NCBI RefSeq assembly: GCF_014212125.1
Contig: NZ_JACJVP010000023.1
Coordinates: forward strand, 47,775-111,774
Origin: Cohnella nanjingensis
GTDB lineage: Bacteria > Bacillota > Bacilli > Paenibacillales > Paenibacillaceae
DNA: 64,000 bases
Direction of reading: 5' to 3'
Each line of letters begins with the position of its first letter. Position 1 is the first letter of the stretch. Below are positions 43,152 through 50,907 of the stretch, in pieces. The notes under the pieces were generated by a model that searched no databases, was not told the DNA's origin, and was given only the letters and a program-made list of their open reading frames with translations. Both the position numbers and the translations under genes were made by a program.

Positions 43152-43928
43152 ATGAAGAAAAACATCGGTAAATTGGCTTTGTCGAGTGCACTCGTTCTGG
43201 CGCTGTCCGTTCCCGTAGGTGCGGCTGCTTCCGCGGCAAGCGTCACTCCGACGACCACGGCAAAGGTTTACACATATACGCTTAATGAAGATCAAATCTC
43301 GCAAATCGCCGGCCAATTCGGTTTCGATTGGCAGTCTCTGCTGGCGCAGCTCCAAGGCGGTTCCGGCAATATCACGACGAAGCCGGTTATCCCTTCGCAA
43401 CCGACGACGCCTTCTAAACCGACTACGCCGACGAAACCGACGACGCCTTCGAAACCAACGACGCCTTCCAAGCCAACTACGCCTTCCAAGCCTTCTACGG
43501 GCTCCGGCAACTCCGGCTCGGCTGGCTCTGGCAACGCAGGTTCGGGCTCCAACACCCAAGTGTCGGATTATGCGGCTCAAGTCGTTAACTTGGTAAACCA
43601 AGAACGCGGCAAAGCCGGTCTTGGCGCCCTTAAAACGGACAGCAAGCTGACGCAAGTCGCCACGGCCAAAGCAAAAGACATGTATAACAACAACTACTTC
43701 GACCACAACTCGCCGACGTACGGCTCTCCATTCGATATGATGAAGCAATTCGGCGTATCTTATAACTATGCCGGCGAGAATATCGCCAAAGGCCAACGTA
43801 CGCCAACCGAAGTCATGAACGCCTGGATGAACAGCCCGGGCCACAAAGCGAACATCCTGAACGGCAACTTCAAGTCGATCGGCGTCGCTTACTACAACGG
43901 CGAATGGGTTCAAGAGTTCACGGGCTGA
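43152..43928 (+). CDS. secreted CAP/SCP-domain protein
   Basis: 258 residues. Signal peptide 1-29 (ending ASAAS). Residues ~36-70 form a short motif with YTYTLNEDQISQIAGQFGFDW. A linker of about ten TTPSKP or TTPTKP units (78-113) and a Gly/Ser stretch follow, then the CAP domain from ~135 to the end with VNQERGKAGLGAL, FDHNSPTYGSPFDM, YAGENIAKG, NAWMNSPGHKANIL and WVQEF. YkwD-like proteins act at the cell wall or spore coat. It is expressed from a c-di-AMP riboswitch leader, which links it to cell-wall or turgor control. A strong terminator follows. Confidence 0.92.
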   Translation: MKKNIGKLALSSALVLALSVPVGAAASAASVTPTTTAKVYTYTLNEDQISQIAGQFGFDWQSLLAQLQGGSGNITTKPVIPSQPTTPSKPTTPTKPTTPSKPTTPSKPTTPSKPSTGSGNSGSAGSGNAGSGSNTQVSDYAAQVVNLVNQERGKAGLGALKTDSKLTQVATAKAKDMYNNNYFDHNSPTYGSPFDMMKQFGVSYNYAGENIAKGQRTPTEVMNAWMNSPGHKANILNGNFKSIGVAYYNGEWVQEFTG

Positions 43929-43954
43929 GCAATCATACGTTAGATCATCATGCG

Positions 43955-43992
43955 AAGAGCTGAACAGGGCCCCCTGTTCGGCTCTTTTTTTA
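43955..43992 (+). terminator. rho-independent terminator of the CAP gene
   Basis: GAGCTGAACAGGG and CCCTGTTCGGCTC form a 13-bp stem with one G-T pair and a CCC loop, followed by TTTTTTT. It lies 27 nt past the CAP-protein stop. Confidence 0.9.
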
Positions 43993-44048
43993 TGCTCGTA
44001 TGATGGCACGGGTGCTGCACCCGGCGGCGAACCGCAATTTGGGAGTGT

Positions 44049-44690
44049 AACTCGATTTTTTCGGGTTACACGCTGCAAAGGCGGCGCATTTGCTGGCTGC
44101 AACCCGATTTTTTCGGGTTTCACGCCCCAAAGGCGGCGCATTCGCGGGCTGCAACCCGATTTTTTCGGGTTACACGCCCCAAAGGCGGCGCATTCGCGGC
44201 TGTAACCCGATTTTTTCGGGTTACACGCTGCAAAGGTGCGTATTCGCGGGCTGCAACCCGATTTTTTCGGGTTACACGCATCCAAAGGCGCGCTTTCGGG
44301 GGCTGCAACCCGATTTTTTCGGGTTGCACGCCGCAAAGGCGCGCATTCGCGGGCTGCAACCCGTTTTTTTCGGGTTACACGCCGCAAAGGTGCGCATTTG
44401 CGGGCTGCAACCCGATTTTTTCGGGTTGCACGCTGCAAAGGTGCGCATTCGCGGGCTGCAACCCGATTTTTTCGGGTTACACGCCCCAAAGGCGGCGCAT
44501 TCGGGGCTGCAACCCGATTTTTTCGGGTTGCACGCCGCAAAGGCGCGCATTCGCGGGCTGCAACCCGATTTTTTCGGGTTACACGCCCCAAAGGCGGCGC
44601 ATTCGGGGCTGCAACCCGATTTTTTCGGGTTACACGCTCCAAAGGCGCGCATTCTCGGCTGCAACCCGATTTTTTCGGGTTACACGCCGC
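44049..44690. repeat. array of 13 hairpin repeats, 50-52 bp each
   Basis: Thirteen tandem units start at 44049, 44101, 44153, 44204, 44254, 44306, 44358, 44409, 44460, 44511, 44561, 44612 and 44662. Each has the near-invariant palindrome AACCCGATTTTTTCGGGTT (stem AACCCGA/TCGGGTT, T-rich loop), then RCACGCC, a CAAAGG block and GCGCATTCGCGGGCTGC. The T run is in the loop, not after the stem, so these are not terminators. Long reading frames run through the array on both strands because the unit lacks stop codons in most frames. Unit length is not a multiple of three, so I call it non-coding. Confidence 0.9.
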
Positions 44691-44763
44691 AACCGTTCCA
44701 AAAAAAATGGATGTCATCAAATTTACCGGTGTCACCAATATCACTCCAAAATCCCCCCCTTAA

Positions 44764-45432
44764 CTAGTATAAATATAAATCTGCTTTGTCCGTCAGTTTG
44801 TAAGAGTGCGTTCGTTGCCCTCCTACGCCCAGTGGAAGCAATATTTCTTTGCCAGTCATTGCTTTCAGGATTTTTCTCGTGGTATCGTCCCGAAGCTGCA
44901 AACACGTACACGCCTCAGCTAAAGTAAACGGATTCCCGCCCCGCATCCATCCGAAACGGAGGAGCTCTCGCTCGTAAACGGGCAGCGACATGAGAGCAGC
45001 TCCCGGCGCGCTCCCGAATCTGCCCAACAACTCGTAGACCGAGCGGCGACAGGCTTCGGGCTTCTTGTCCAACTCGTCATAGCTGAACGGAAAGTAACGA
45101 TACCCTTGTACGCCGATGGACCGTACCCGCATCCGCTCGAACGAGAAGCGGTCCCGGGTGAGGTTCTCGCCGTGCGAGACATACCCGTCGCTGTCGAAGG
45201 CCAAGCCCAATGGCATGTAAAACGCGTCGACGTAGATCCGCATGCCGGACAAACTCATCATCTCGTACTCCAAGACGAGTCCGTTGAACGACTTCAACGC
45301 CGGCAGCAACGCGACTTCGAGCATCTTCTTCGTGCCGGTCAAATCCCGCCCCAGCATCTCCAGCCGCTGCCCGGCGGCGGAACGCTTCTGCTCCTCGACG
45401 TACGCTTCGAACAACCGATCGAATTCACTCAT
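44764..45432 (-). CDS. DUF559-like protein of unknown function
   Basis: 222 residues, cytosolic, no named family recognised. The middle part (about 55-150) has the look of a PD-(D/E)XK/VSR-like nuclease core: EYEMMSLSGMRIYVDAFYMPLGLAFDSDGYVSH, an RDRFSFERMRVRSIGVQGYRYFPFSYDEL helix-strand block. A C-terminal winged-helix-like part follows (FTLAEACTCLQLRDDTTRKILKAMTGKEILLPLG). Could be a stand-alone DNA-binding or nuclease-like protein. AGGAGG precedes the ATG. It stands alone between the hairpin array and a repeat-rich intergenic region. The nuclease reading is inference. Confidence 0.6.
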   Translation of the reverse strand: MSEFDRLFEAYVEEQKRSAAGQRLEMLGRDLTGTKKMLEVALLPALKSFNGLVLEYEMMSLSGMRIYVDAFYMPLGLAFDSDGYVSHGENLTRDRFSFERMRVRSIGVQGYRYFPFSYDELDKKPEACRRSVYELLGRFGSAPGAALMSLPVYERELLRFGWMRGGNPFTLAEACTCLQLRDDTTRKILKAMTGKEILLPLGVGGQRTHSYKLTDKADLYLY

Positions 45433-45860
45433 TATTCGTATCCTCCTCCTAAAGAAAATTTGGGGTTGGACAGCATGGCGAAACCTCGACGTTAACGCGA
45501 ATCAAGCGAAAAATAAAATGGTCTTGCAGCGAACAACGCCGACTATTCGCGTTATCGCCTCGCAACGCATAAACGCCCGCTCTTCGCGCTATCGCCCCGC
45601 AACGCAAAAACGCCGCCTGCTCCCTAAGGGAAACAAGCGGCGTGTGCTTCACGCGCGTAATCCGATTAGCTTTAATGTAACACGCGCGGATTATGAATGT
45701 CCACAAAATTGGGAAATCCACGAACGAAGTCAAAATGCCGTCAGTCGGCGTAACTTATCGTGCAGCGTTCTGATGCACAACGCCTCTTGGCGTCATATAC
45801 GCCTGCCGGAGGGGGCGCGCGAAAAAGGGACGGTTAGCCCAGGGCTTACAAAAGCCCCTC
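45433..45860. other. repeat-rich intergenic region
   Basis: No gene is visible. From about 45530 to 45617 three imperfect units of 33-37 bp, of the type GCAACGCATAAACGCC...TTCGCGTTATCGCC, stand in tandem. Between 45653 and 45693 a TAATCCG/CGGATTA pair could form a hairpin. At 45842-45857 GGGCTT and AAGCCC form a small stem, followed on the minus strand by TTTTT at some distance, perhaps a weak terminator for the phosphatase transcript. Confidence 0.5.
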
Positions 45861-46002
45861 ACTCCCCCAACAACTTCGCCTTTAACGCTTCCGCCTCAAT
45901 CTCGTGCAATGCGATGGCAAACTGTTGACTCACTCCCCCAACAATTTCGCCTTTAACGCTTCCGCCTCAATCTCGTGCAATGCGATGGCAAACTGTTGAC
46001 TC
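45861..46002 (-). repeat. 71-bp tandem duplication of the phosphatase 3' end
   Basis: Two direct copies of 71 bp (45861-45931 and 45932-46002) differ at one base. They begin with the same ACTCCCCCAACA(A/G)(C/T)TTCGCC segment that encodes the C-terminal KAKLLGE and stop of the phosphatase gene at 46003. Each copy on the minus strand reads a frame ending ALKAKLLGE and a stop. Slippage or unequal crossing-over at the gene end seems likely. Confidence 0.85.
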
Positions 46003-46741
46003 ACTCCCCCAACAGCTTCGCCTTCAACGCATCTACTTGCGCCTCGGTCAGTCCAATCTCCAGCATGAAGCGCTCGGCGCCGCCGTAACGCGCAACCAGG
46101 TGTGCCAGCAGCAGCTCCATGTTCTCCGGGTCGCAGCCCAGGAACTTCTCGTACATCTCGGCCGGAACCTGCTCCGGACGTCCTTGGCGCAGCTCGTCCA
46201 TGATCGGCAGGAGGCACTCGGCCGTCAGCGCGTAGTCCGCGGCGATCACGTCGTGCGGAACGCGGGCGAGATCGAGCAGCAGCGCCGATACCAAGCCGGT
46301 GCGGTCCTTGCCGGCCGTACAGTGATACAATGCAGCCGTACCTTCGCTGTCCGCGAGTAGCGACAGGATGCGGGTCAGCGCGGGCTGGCAGTCGTCGAGC
46401 ATGTTCACGTACATATCGCCCAAGTTCTTGATCGTAGGACGGGCCGAGGTCGTAGGATTGATCAGATCGACATTGTGGTAGGCGACGCGGGACGAGTCCG
46501 CGAACACGTTCGGCATCGTCTCGAGCTCGCTCGCATGGCGTAGGTCCACCACGGCCGCGACGCCGCGTTCGAGAATGGCTTGTTGACCGGCCTCGGTCAG
46601 CTTGTGCAGGCCGTCGGCCCGGTACAGCCGCCCCCACCGGGTCGTCCGGCCGTCCGCCGTCGGGTAGCCGCCGAGATCGCGGACGTTATACGCGCCTTCC
46701 ACGATCAGGCGACGTTCGGGTACGTGGGTCAATGCGTTCAT
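46001..46741 (-). CDS. tyrosine-protein phosphatase-like (Y_phosphatase3)
   Basis: 246 residues, cytosolic. The P-loop HCTAGKDRTG (C141, R147) and the N-terminal NVRDLGGYPTADG signature identify the bacterial dual/tyrosine phosphatase group related to IphP and LipA. Members hydrolyse phosphoproteins, phosphoinositides or small phosphosugars. It follows the transporter permease gene with only one base between, at the end of an operon with two metallophosphoesterases, so a small phosphorylated molecule is a likelier substrate than a protein. The C-terminal coding end is duplicated downstream as 71-bp repeats. Confidence 0.88.
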   Translation of the reverse strand: MNALTHVPERRLIVEGAYNVRDLGGYPTADGRTTRWGRLYRADGLHKLTEAGQQAILERGVAAVVDLRHASELETMPNVFADSSRVAYHNVDLINPTTSARPTIKNLGDMYVNMLDDCQPALTRILSLLADSEGTAALYHCTAGKDRTGLVSALLLDLARVPHDVIAADYALTAECLLPIMDELRQGRPEQVPAEMYEKFLGCDPENMELLLAHLVARYGGAERFMLEIGLTEAQVDALKAKLLGE

Positions 46742-46742
46742 T

Positions 46743-47576
46743 TTAGCGCAGTCCGCCTTTCACGAAGGATTCGATAATTTGTCGCTGCAGGAGCAGGTAG
46801 ATCACGAGAATCGGCAAGCTGGCGACGGTCGTCGCCGCCATGAGCGGTCCCCACAGATTGGAGTCGGAAGACATGAACATCTGCAGGCCGATCTGGAGGG
46901 TCGAGTGCTCGAGCTTCGTCGTCACGAGAAGCGGCCAGAAGTAATCGTTCCAACCGGTGATGAACAGCAGCACCGCGATGGAAGCGATAGAGGCGCGAAG
47001 GTTCGGGAAGATCATCTTCCATAGCACCGCCCAATCGGAAGCGCCGTCCAGATGCGCCGCCTCGATGAGCGCTTTGGGGAACGACTTAAAGGCCGCGTAG
47101 AGCTGCATGACCGCAAACGCCGAGGCGATGTTGGGGATGATAAGCCCCATCAGCGTATCGCGCAAGCCCCAACCCGAGATGACGACGTAGTTCGGGATCA
47201 TAATCACTTGGAACGGCACCAACCATGTCAGGGCGATCAGCGTAAAGATCAAGTTGCTGCCCCGGAACTGCCAGCGCGTAAAGGCATAGGCGGCCAGGAT
47301 GCTCGTGAGCAGCTGCATGACCGTCTGCGCAGCGGCCGTCAGGAGCGAGTTGGCCATCATTCTGGACATCGGGATCGCCGTCCAGGCTTGCACGTAATTC
47401 TGGAACGTCCAATGGGCGGGCAGCAAGCTGGAGCCGAAGATATCCGTCTCCGGCTTGAAGGACGTGACGATCATCCAGTAGAACGGGAAGACGGCGAGAA
47501 AGCTGAGCGCGATCAGCACCGCGTGCTTGCCTACGGCAGTCGCGCTCAGGCGTCTGAAGCGTGCATGTTGTCCCAT
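46743..47576 (-). CDS. ABC permease, UgpE/MalG type
   Basis: 277 residues with six membrane spans and the EAA loop IEAAHLDGASDWAVLWKMIFP near residue 185. The N-terminus KHAVLIALSFLAVFPFYWMIVTSFK and the AYAFTRWQFRG block are typical of the CUT1 family permeases for glycerol-3-phosphate or oligosaccharides. It lacks the LplC-type C-terminus. GGAGGGACA precedes the ATG. It lies 14 nt below the UgpA-like gene. No ATPase is encoded here, so it probably uses a shared one. Confidence 0.9.
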   Translation of the reverse strand: MGQHARFRRLSATAVGKHAVLIALSFLAVFPFYWMIVTSFKPETDIFGSSLLPAHWTFQNYVQAWTAIPMSRMMANSLLTAAAQTVMQLLTSILAAYAFTRWQFRGSNLIFTLIALTWLVPFQVIMIPNYVVISGWGLRDTLMGLIIPNIASAFAVMQLYAAFKSFPKALIEAAHLDGASDWAVLWKMIFPNLRASIASIAVLLFITGWNDYFWPLLVTTKLEHSTLQIGLQMFMSSDSNLWGPLMAATTVASLPILVIYLLLQRQIIESFVKGGLR

Positions 47577-47590
47577 ACCTGTCCCTCCTT

Positions 47591-48556
47591 CTAGTCGTCG
47601 AAGAACGACAGTTTGCGGTTCAGCTTCATAAAGCCCCAGGCGATGATGCCGAATCCGACGAAGACGACCACCGCCGCCGCGGAGCTCCAGCCCACCGAGA
47701 ACGACTTGAAGCCATACGTCCAGAGCAGGTAATAGATGTTCGTCGTCGCGCTGAGCGGCCCGCCCTGCGTGAGCACGTTAATGTAGGTGAAGCTCCATTC
47801 CGATGCGAACAAGGTGCTGAGCATGGCCATGAACAGGATGCTCGGGCTGAGCAGCGGCAGGATGACGTGACGGATGATCTGCCAGCGGTTCGCCTGGTCC
47901 ATGCGAGCGGCTTCCAGATATTCCTTGTTGATGCCGGTCATCGCCGCGGAGAAGATCAGCGTGCTGAAGCCGATCAGCTTCCAGCCGGTGATGAAGGTGA
48001 TCGACCAGATGGCCAGGTGTTCGTCGGTAAAATAGCGAATCGGTTCGCTGAGGTGGAACGCCGAATCCAGCGTTTTGTTCAGAATCCCGTTCGTCGGGTG
48101 CATGATCCAGCGCCAGACCGACGAGACGGCTACCGGCGCCATGATCATCGGCACGAAAATGAGCGCGCGGTACAGATTGCGTGCCTTGGGCGCGATATTG
48201 TCCGTCGAGATGGCGATGACGAGCGGGATGAGGAGCGAGAACGGCATTACGCCTACCGTGTAGATCAACGTATTGAGCAGCGCCTTGCCTATCTCGGGCA
48301 GATGGAACAGCCGCTCGAAGTTCTGCGTCCCTACGTACACTTGAGGGGATGTCGGGAGCAAGTTCCATTGGTACAAGCTCAGGCGGAAGGTCTGAATGAG
48401 GGGCCGGTAGATCCAATAGCCGATCGACAAGAGCGCCGGGAGCAGATACAGGTAAGGCTTGAGCCGTCCGAGACGCCGACGGCGCGTTCTGCGCTCGCGG
48501 ACGACCGGAGCGGGCGGGGAGGCCGGCAGAGACGCGGACGCCGCTTCCATGCTCAT
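47591..48556 (-). CDS. ABC permease, UgpA/MalF type
   Basis: 321 residues. A basic N-terminal tail (RRTRRRRLGRLKPY) precedes six membrane spans. The EAA loop reads LEAARMDQANRWQIIRHVILP; the usual DGA is DQA, a small change in the ATPase-docking loop. YLLWTYGFKSFSVGWSSAAAVVVF is the conserved C-terminal region of the CUT1 group. AGGAGG precedes the ATG by eight bases. Partner of the UgpE-like permease encoded next. Confidence 0.9.
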   Translation of the reverse strand: MSMEAASASLPASPPAPVVRERRTRRRRLGRLKPYLYLLPALLSIGYWIYRPLIQTFRLSLYQWNLLPTSPQVYVGTQNFERLFHLPEIGKALLNTLIYTVGVMPFSLLIPLVIAISTDNIAPKARNLYRALIFVPMIMAPVAVSSVWRWIMHPTNGILNKTLDSAFHLSEPIRYFTDEHLAIWSITFITGWKLIGFSTLIFSAAMTGINKEYLEAARMDQANRWQIIRHVILPLLSPSILFMAMLSTLFASEWSFTYINVLTQGGPLSATTNIYYLLWTYGFKSFSVGWSSAAAVVVFVGFGIIAWGFMKLNRKLSFFDD

Positions 48557-48672
48557 GGCTTACTCCTCCTTCATGTAGGTTAAAAAAGCGAGAAGACAGT
48601 AGGACGGGACGCCTCCTGTCTTCGAACGCTGCGTAATTGGGATTGCCGTTCGTTGCAGTTGCCGTTAAGCCA

Positions 48673-50040
48673 TCAAGGCATCAAGGCCTGCGCGCGATTC
48701 TGCGCATCCTGCATGATCGGCGTGATGTCGCCCGCGCTCGCGATGGACTTCTGCACCGCTTCGAGCAGCGTGGTCTCGATTTGGTACCAGCTCGGTCCCG
48801 GATAGGAGACCCAAGGCTGCAGCCGCGACAGCTGTTCCAAGTTCGGCTTCACGAGCGGATTCGCCTCTACCCAGTCCTTCAAGTATTGCGGATCGTCGAC
48901 GATGGCCGGACGCAGCGGCAGATAGCCGATCTTCGAGGTGATGATCGTATAGCCGCGCTCGCTGGTCGCAAACTTGAGGAATTCCCAAGCGGCTTGTTGC
49001 TTGGCTTTGTCGCCCGACAGGATGAACAGCGCGCTGCCGGAGTTGACCGGCGCCGTCGGCTTGCCGTCGAAGGAAGGCATCGCCGACGCCTTCAGCTCCC
49101 AACCCCCGGCCTTCGCCGCACCGAGCAGCATGTTCTGCACCGCGCTCGAAGTCAACACCATAGCGGTCTTGCCTTGCGTGAACGCCTCGAACGCCTCCGT
49201 GTCGTTCAGCTTGTCGTGCGCGCCGCTCTGCACGAGGTCTTGCCACATTTGAATGGCGCCCACCGCTTCCGGCTCGCCGAAGCGAAGCGTCTTGCGGTCG
49301 TCGGACAGCACCTGGCCGCCGTTGCTGCCGATGAGCGACTGCACGATCCAATCCGCGCCGACCGCGCCGGTGATATGGAAGCCCGCCGCCTTCGTCTTTT
49401 CCTTGATCTGCAAGCCGTCCTGCTTCAATTCCGCCCAGGTGGCCGGACCTTGATCCGGGTTCAGGCCCGCGTCCTTGAACAGCTTGGCATTGTAGAACAA
49501 GACCGGCGTGCTGAAGGTGAACGGCAGCCCGTACGTCTTGCCGTTCAATTGGCCGAGCTTCAGGCCGTTCGGCGAGAAGCCTTCGAAGTTCTTCGCCAGC
49601 TCGTCCGCCGGCACGATATCCTCCAGCGGCTTGGCGCCGAAGTTGTTCACGGCGTAGTCGAGTCCGTCGAATACGAGCTGCGCCACGTCCGGCGGAGAAC
49701 CCGCGGCGATGTCGGCCTGCACCTTCGCATTGATATCCGTCGACGCGACCGGGATGCCTTCTACGTGAATGTTCGGGTGCGCGGCTTCGAATTCGTCGAT
49801 CAGTTGCTGCGTCCCTTCCTTCTGGCCGACCGTCGCGAGATTGTAGCTGTACAGCTTAATCGTGATCTTATCGCCGGAACTGGAGGCAGAAGCCGCCGAC
49901 GTCGCCGTTCCCGTCTCGCTCGCATCGCCGCCTGCGCCCGCAGCTTCCCCATTCGTCTCCGCGGCCGTCTTGTCGCAAGCCGCCGTCGCGATCATCGTCA
50001 GCGTCAATAGCGCTGCCGTCCAACCTGTTTTGCGTGTCAT
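48673..50040 (-). CDS. UgpB-type solute-binding lipoprotein
   Basis: 455 residues. Signal peptide with lipobox TAAC, cysteine 22, then a Gly/Ala/Ser/Thr/Glu tether to about 50. The mature protein has the features of family-1 binding proteins related to UgpB: QQLIDEFEAAHPNIHVEGIPV, GSPPDVAQLVFDGLDY, GKTYGLPFTFSTPVLFYNAKLFKDAG and SGSALFILSGD with AAWEFLKFATSERG. AGGGAGATG precedes the start. It lies between two phosphoesterase genes and the permeases. The homology suggests glycerol-3-phosphate, glycerophosphodiesters or another phospho-compound. Confidence 0.9.
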   Translation of the reverse strand: MTRKTGWTAALLTLTMIATAACDKTAAETNGEAAGAGGDASETGTATSAASASSSGDKITIKLYSYNLATVGQKEGTQQLIDEFEAAHPNIHVEGIPVASTDINAKVQADIAAGSPPDVAQLVFDGLDYAVNNFGAKPLEDIVPADELAKNFEGFSPNGLKLGQLNGKTYGLPFTFSTPVLFYNAKLFKDAGLNPDQGPATWAELKQDGLQIKEKTKAAGFHITGAVGADWIVQSLIGSNGGQVLSDDRKTLRFGEPEAVGAIQMWQDLVQSGAHDKLNDTEAFEAFTQGKTAMVLTSSAVQNMLLGAAKAGGWELKASAMPSFDGKPTAPVNSGSALFILSGDKAKQQAAWEFLKFATSERGYTIITSKIGYLPLRPAIVDDPQYLKDWVEANPLVKPNLEQLSRLQPWVSYPGPSWYQIETTLLEAVQKSIASAGDITPIMQDAQNRAQALMP

Positions 50041-50076
50041 GAGCCATCTCCCTTTTCGATTCTTGGATCTATCTTC

Positions 50077-50904
50077 TTAAGCGTGCGCATGAAGCTTGTC
50101 GGGATCGATCTTCCACTCAAACGCCACGCGCTGGTCGCCCGGCATCGCCTGCGGCGTCACGATCATGCGCCCTTCCTTCACGAGTACGAGATTGTAGCCG
50201 CTATTGTCGATGAACTTCATGCTGTCCGTCGAGGTCGGATCCAGGCCGAATGCCACGCCGGTGCCGGCCGCGCTCGGGATGCCGTGGAACAGGCCGATGC
50301 TGTTGAAGTGAATATGGCCGGACAAGAGGCCGATGACGTCGGAGCCCGCGATCGCGGCAGCCAGATCGTCCGGGTTGTCCAGCAGATGGGTGTCCATCAA
50401 TGCGGACGGCGTCTTGACGACGGGATGGTGCAGCACGACGACGGTGCCGGCAGGGGCAGGTACGGCGAGCGTGTCCTTCAGCCAAGCCAGCTGCTCCGCG
50501 TCCAATCGGCCGTCGTTCGTTCCCGGCACCTGCGTGTTCAGCACCACAAGGCGAAGATCGCCTTCCATGACGTTGTAGTAGTAGCTTTGTTCGGACGGCG
50601 CCTCGCCGAGGAAGCCCTCGCGGAACGCCGGGCGCGAATCGTGGTTGCCCAGCGAGACGTGGATCGGCACGCCCAGCTTCGCTTGCTCTTCGTCCAGCAC
50701 CGCACGGAGATGACGATAGTCGTCGACGTCCCCGTCCTGGGTCAGATCGCCGCTGATGATGACGAACGCAGGCTTGCGGGCGAGCTTGGCGGCTTCCGCG
50801 AATACGGCGCGCAGCTTGTCGGTCATGTCGAGCTGGAACAACGGATTTTTGCCGGGGACGTTAATGTGGGTATCGGTGAGATGCAGAAAGAAGATCGGTT
50901 CCAT
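50077..50904 (-). CDS. metallophosphoesterase, CpdA/GpdQ-like
   Basis: 275 residues, cytosolic. All five motifs of calcineurin-like phosphoesterases are visible: DTHIN (D11, H13), GDLTQDG, GNHDSR, HHP and GHIHFNS. The arrangement fits class III cyclic-nucleotide or glycerophosphodiester phosphodiesterases (CpdA/GpdQ). GAGGAGG stands before the ATG. It follows the second phosphoesterase gene by three bases and precedes the UgpB-like gene, so the hydrolysis products or the diester itself may be the imported molecule. Confidence 0.9.
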   Translation of the reverse strand: MEPIFFLHLTDTHINVPGKNPLFQLDMTDKLRAVFAEAAKLARKPAFVIISGDLTQDGDVDDYRHLRAVLDEEQAKLGVPIHVSLGNHDSRPAFREGFLGEAPSEQSYYYNVMEGDLRLVVLNTQVPGTNDGRLDAEQLAWLKDTLAVPAPAGTVVVLHHPVVKTPSALMDTHLLDNPDDLAAAIAGSDVIGLLSGHIHFNSIGLFHGIPSAAGTGVAFGLDPTSTDSMKFIDNSGYNLVLVKEGRMIVTPQAMPGDQRVAFEWKIDPDKLHAHA

Positions 50905-50907
50905 GGA

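Noticed and set aside
44049-44690. CRISPR array
   Set aside because: The repeated part includes the spacer-like segments, which are nearly identical from unit to unit; units have no unique spacers and no cas genes are near.
44049-44690. Tandem rho-independent terminators
   Set aside because: The T run is in the hairpin loop instead of after the stem.
42918-44744. Open frame of about 608 codons on the minus strand across the hairpin array and the CAP gene
   Set aside because: It is antisense to the CAP gene and the riboswitch, has no ribosome binding site, and its Asn-Pro-Lys-Lys-Ser-Gly repeats come from the palindromic DNA units, whose length is not a multiple of three.
45930-46637. Alternative 235-codon frame over the phosphatase gene
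   Set aside because: It is a shifted-frame shadow of the phosphatase; only its last residues match because of the 71-bp duplication.
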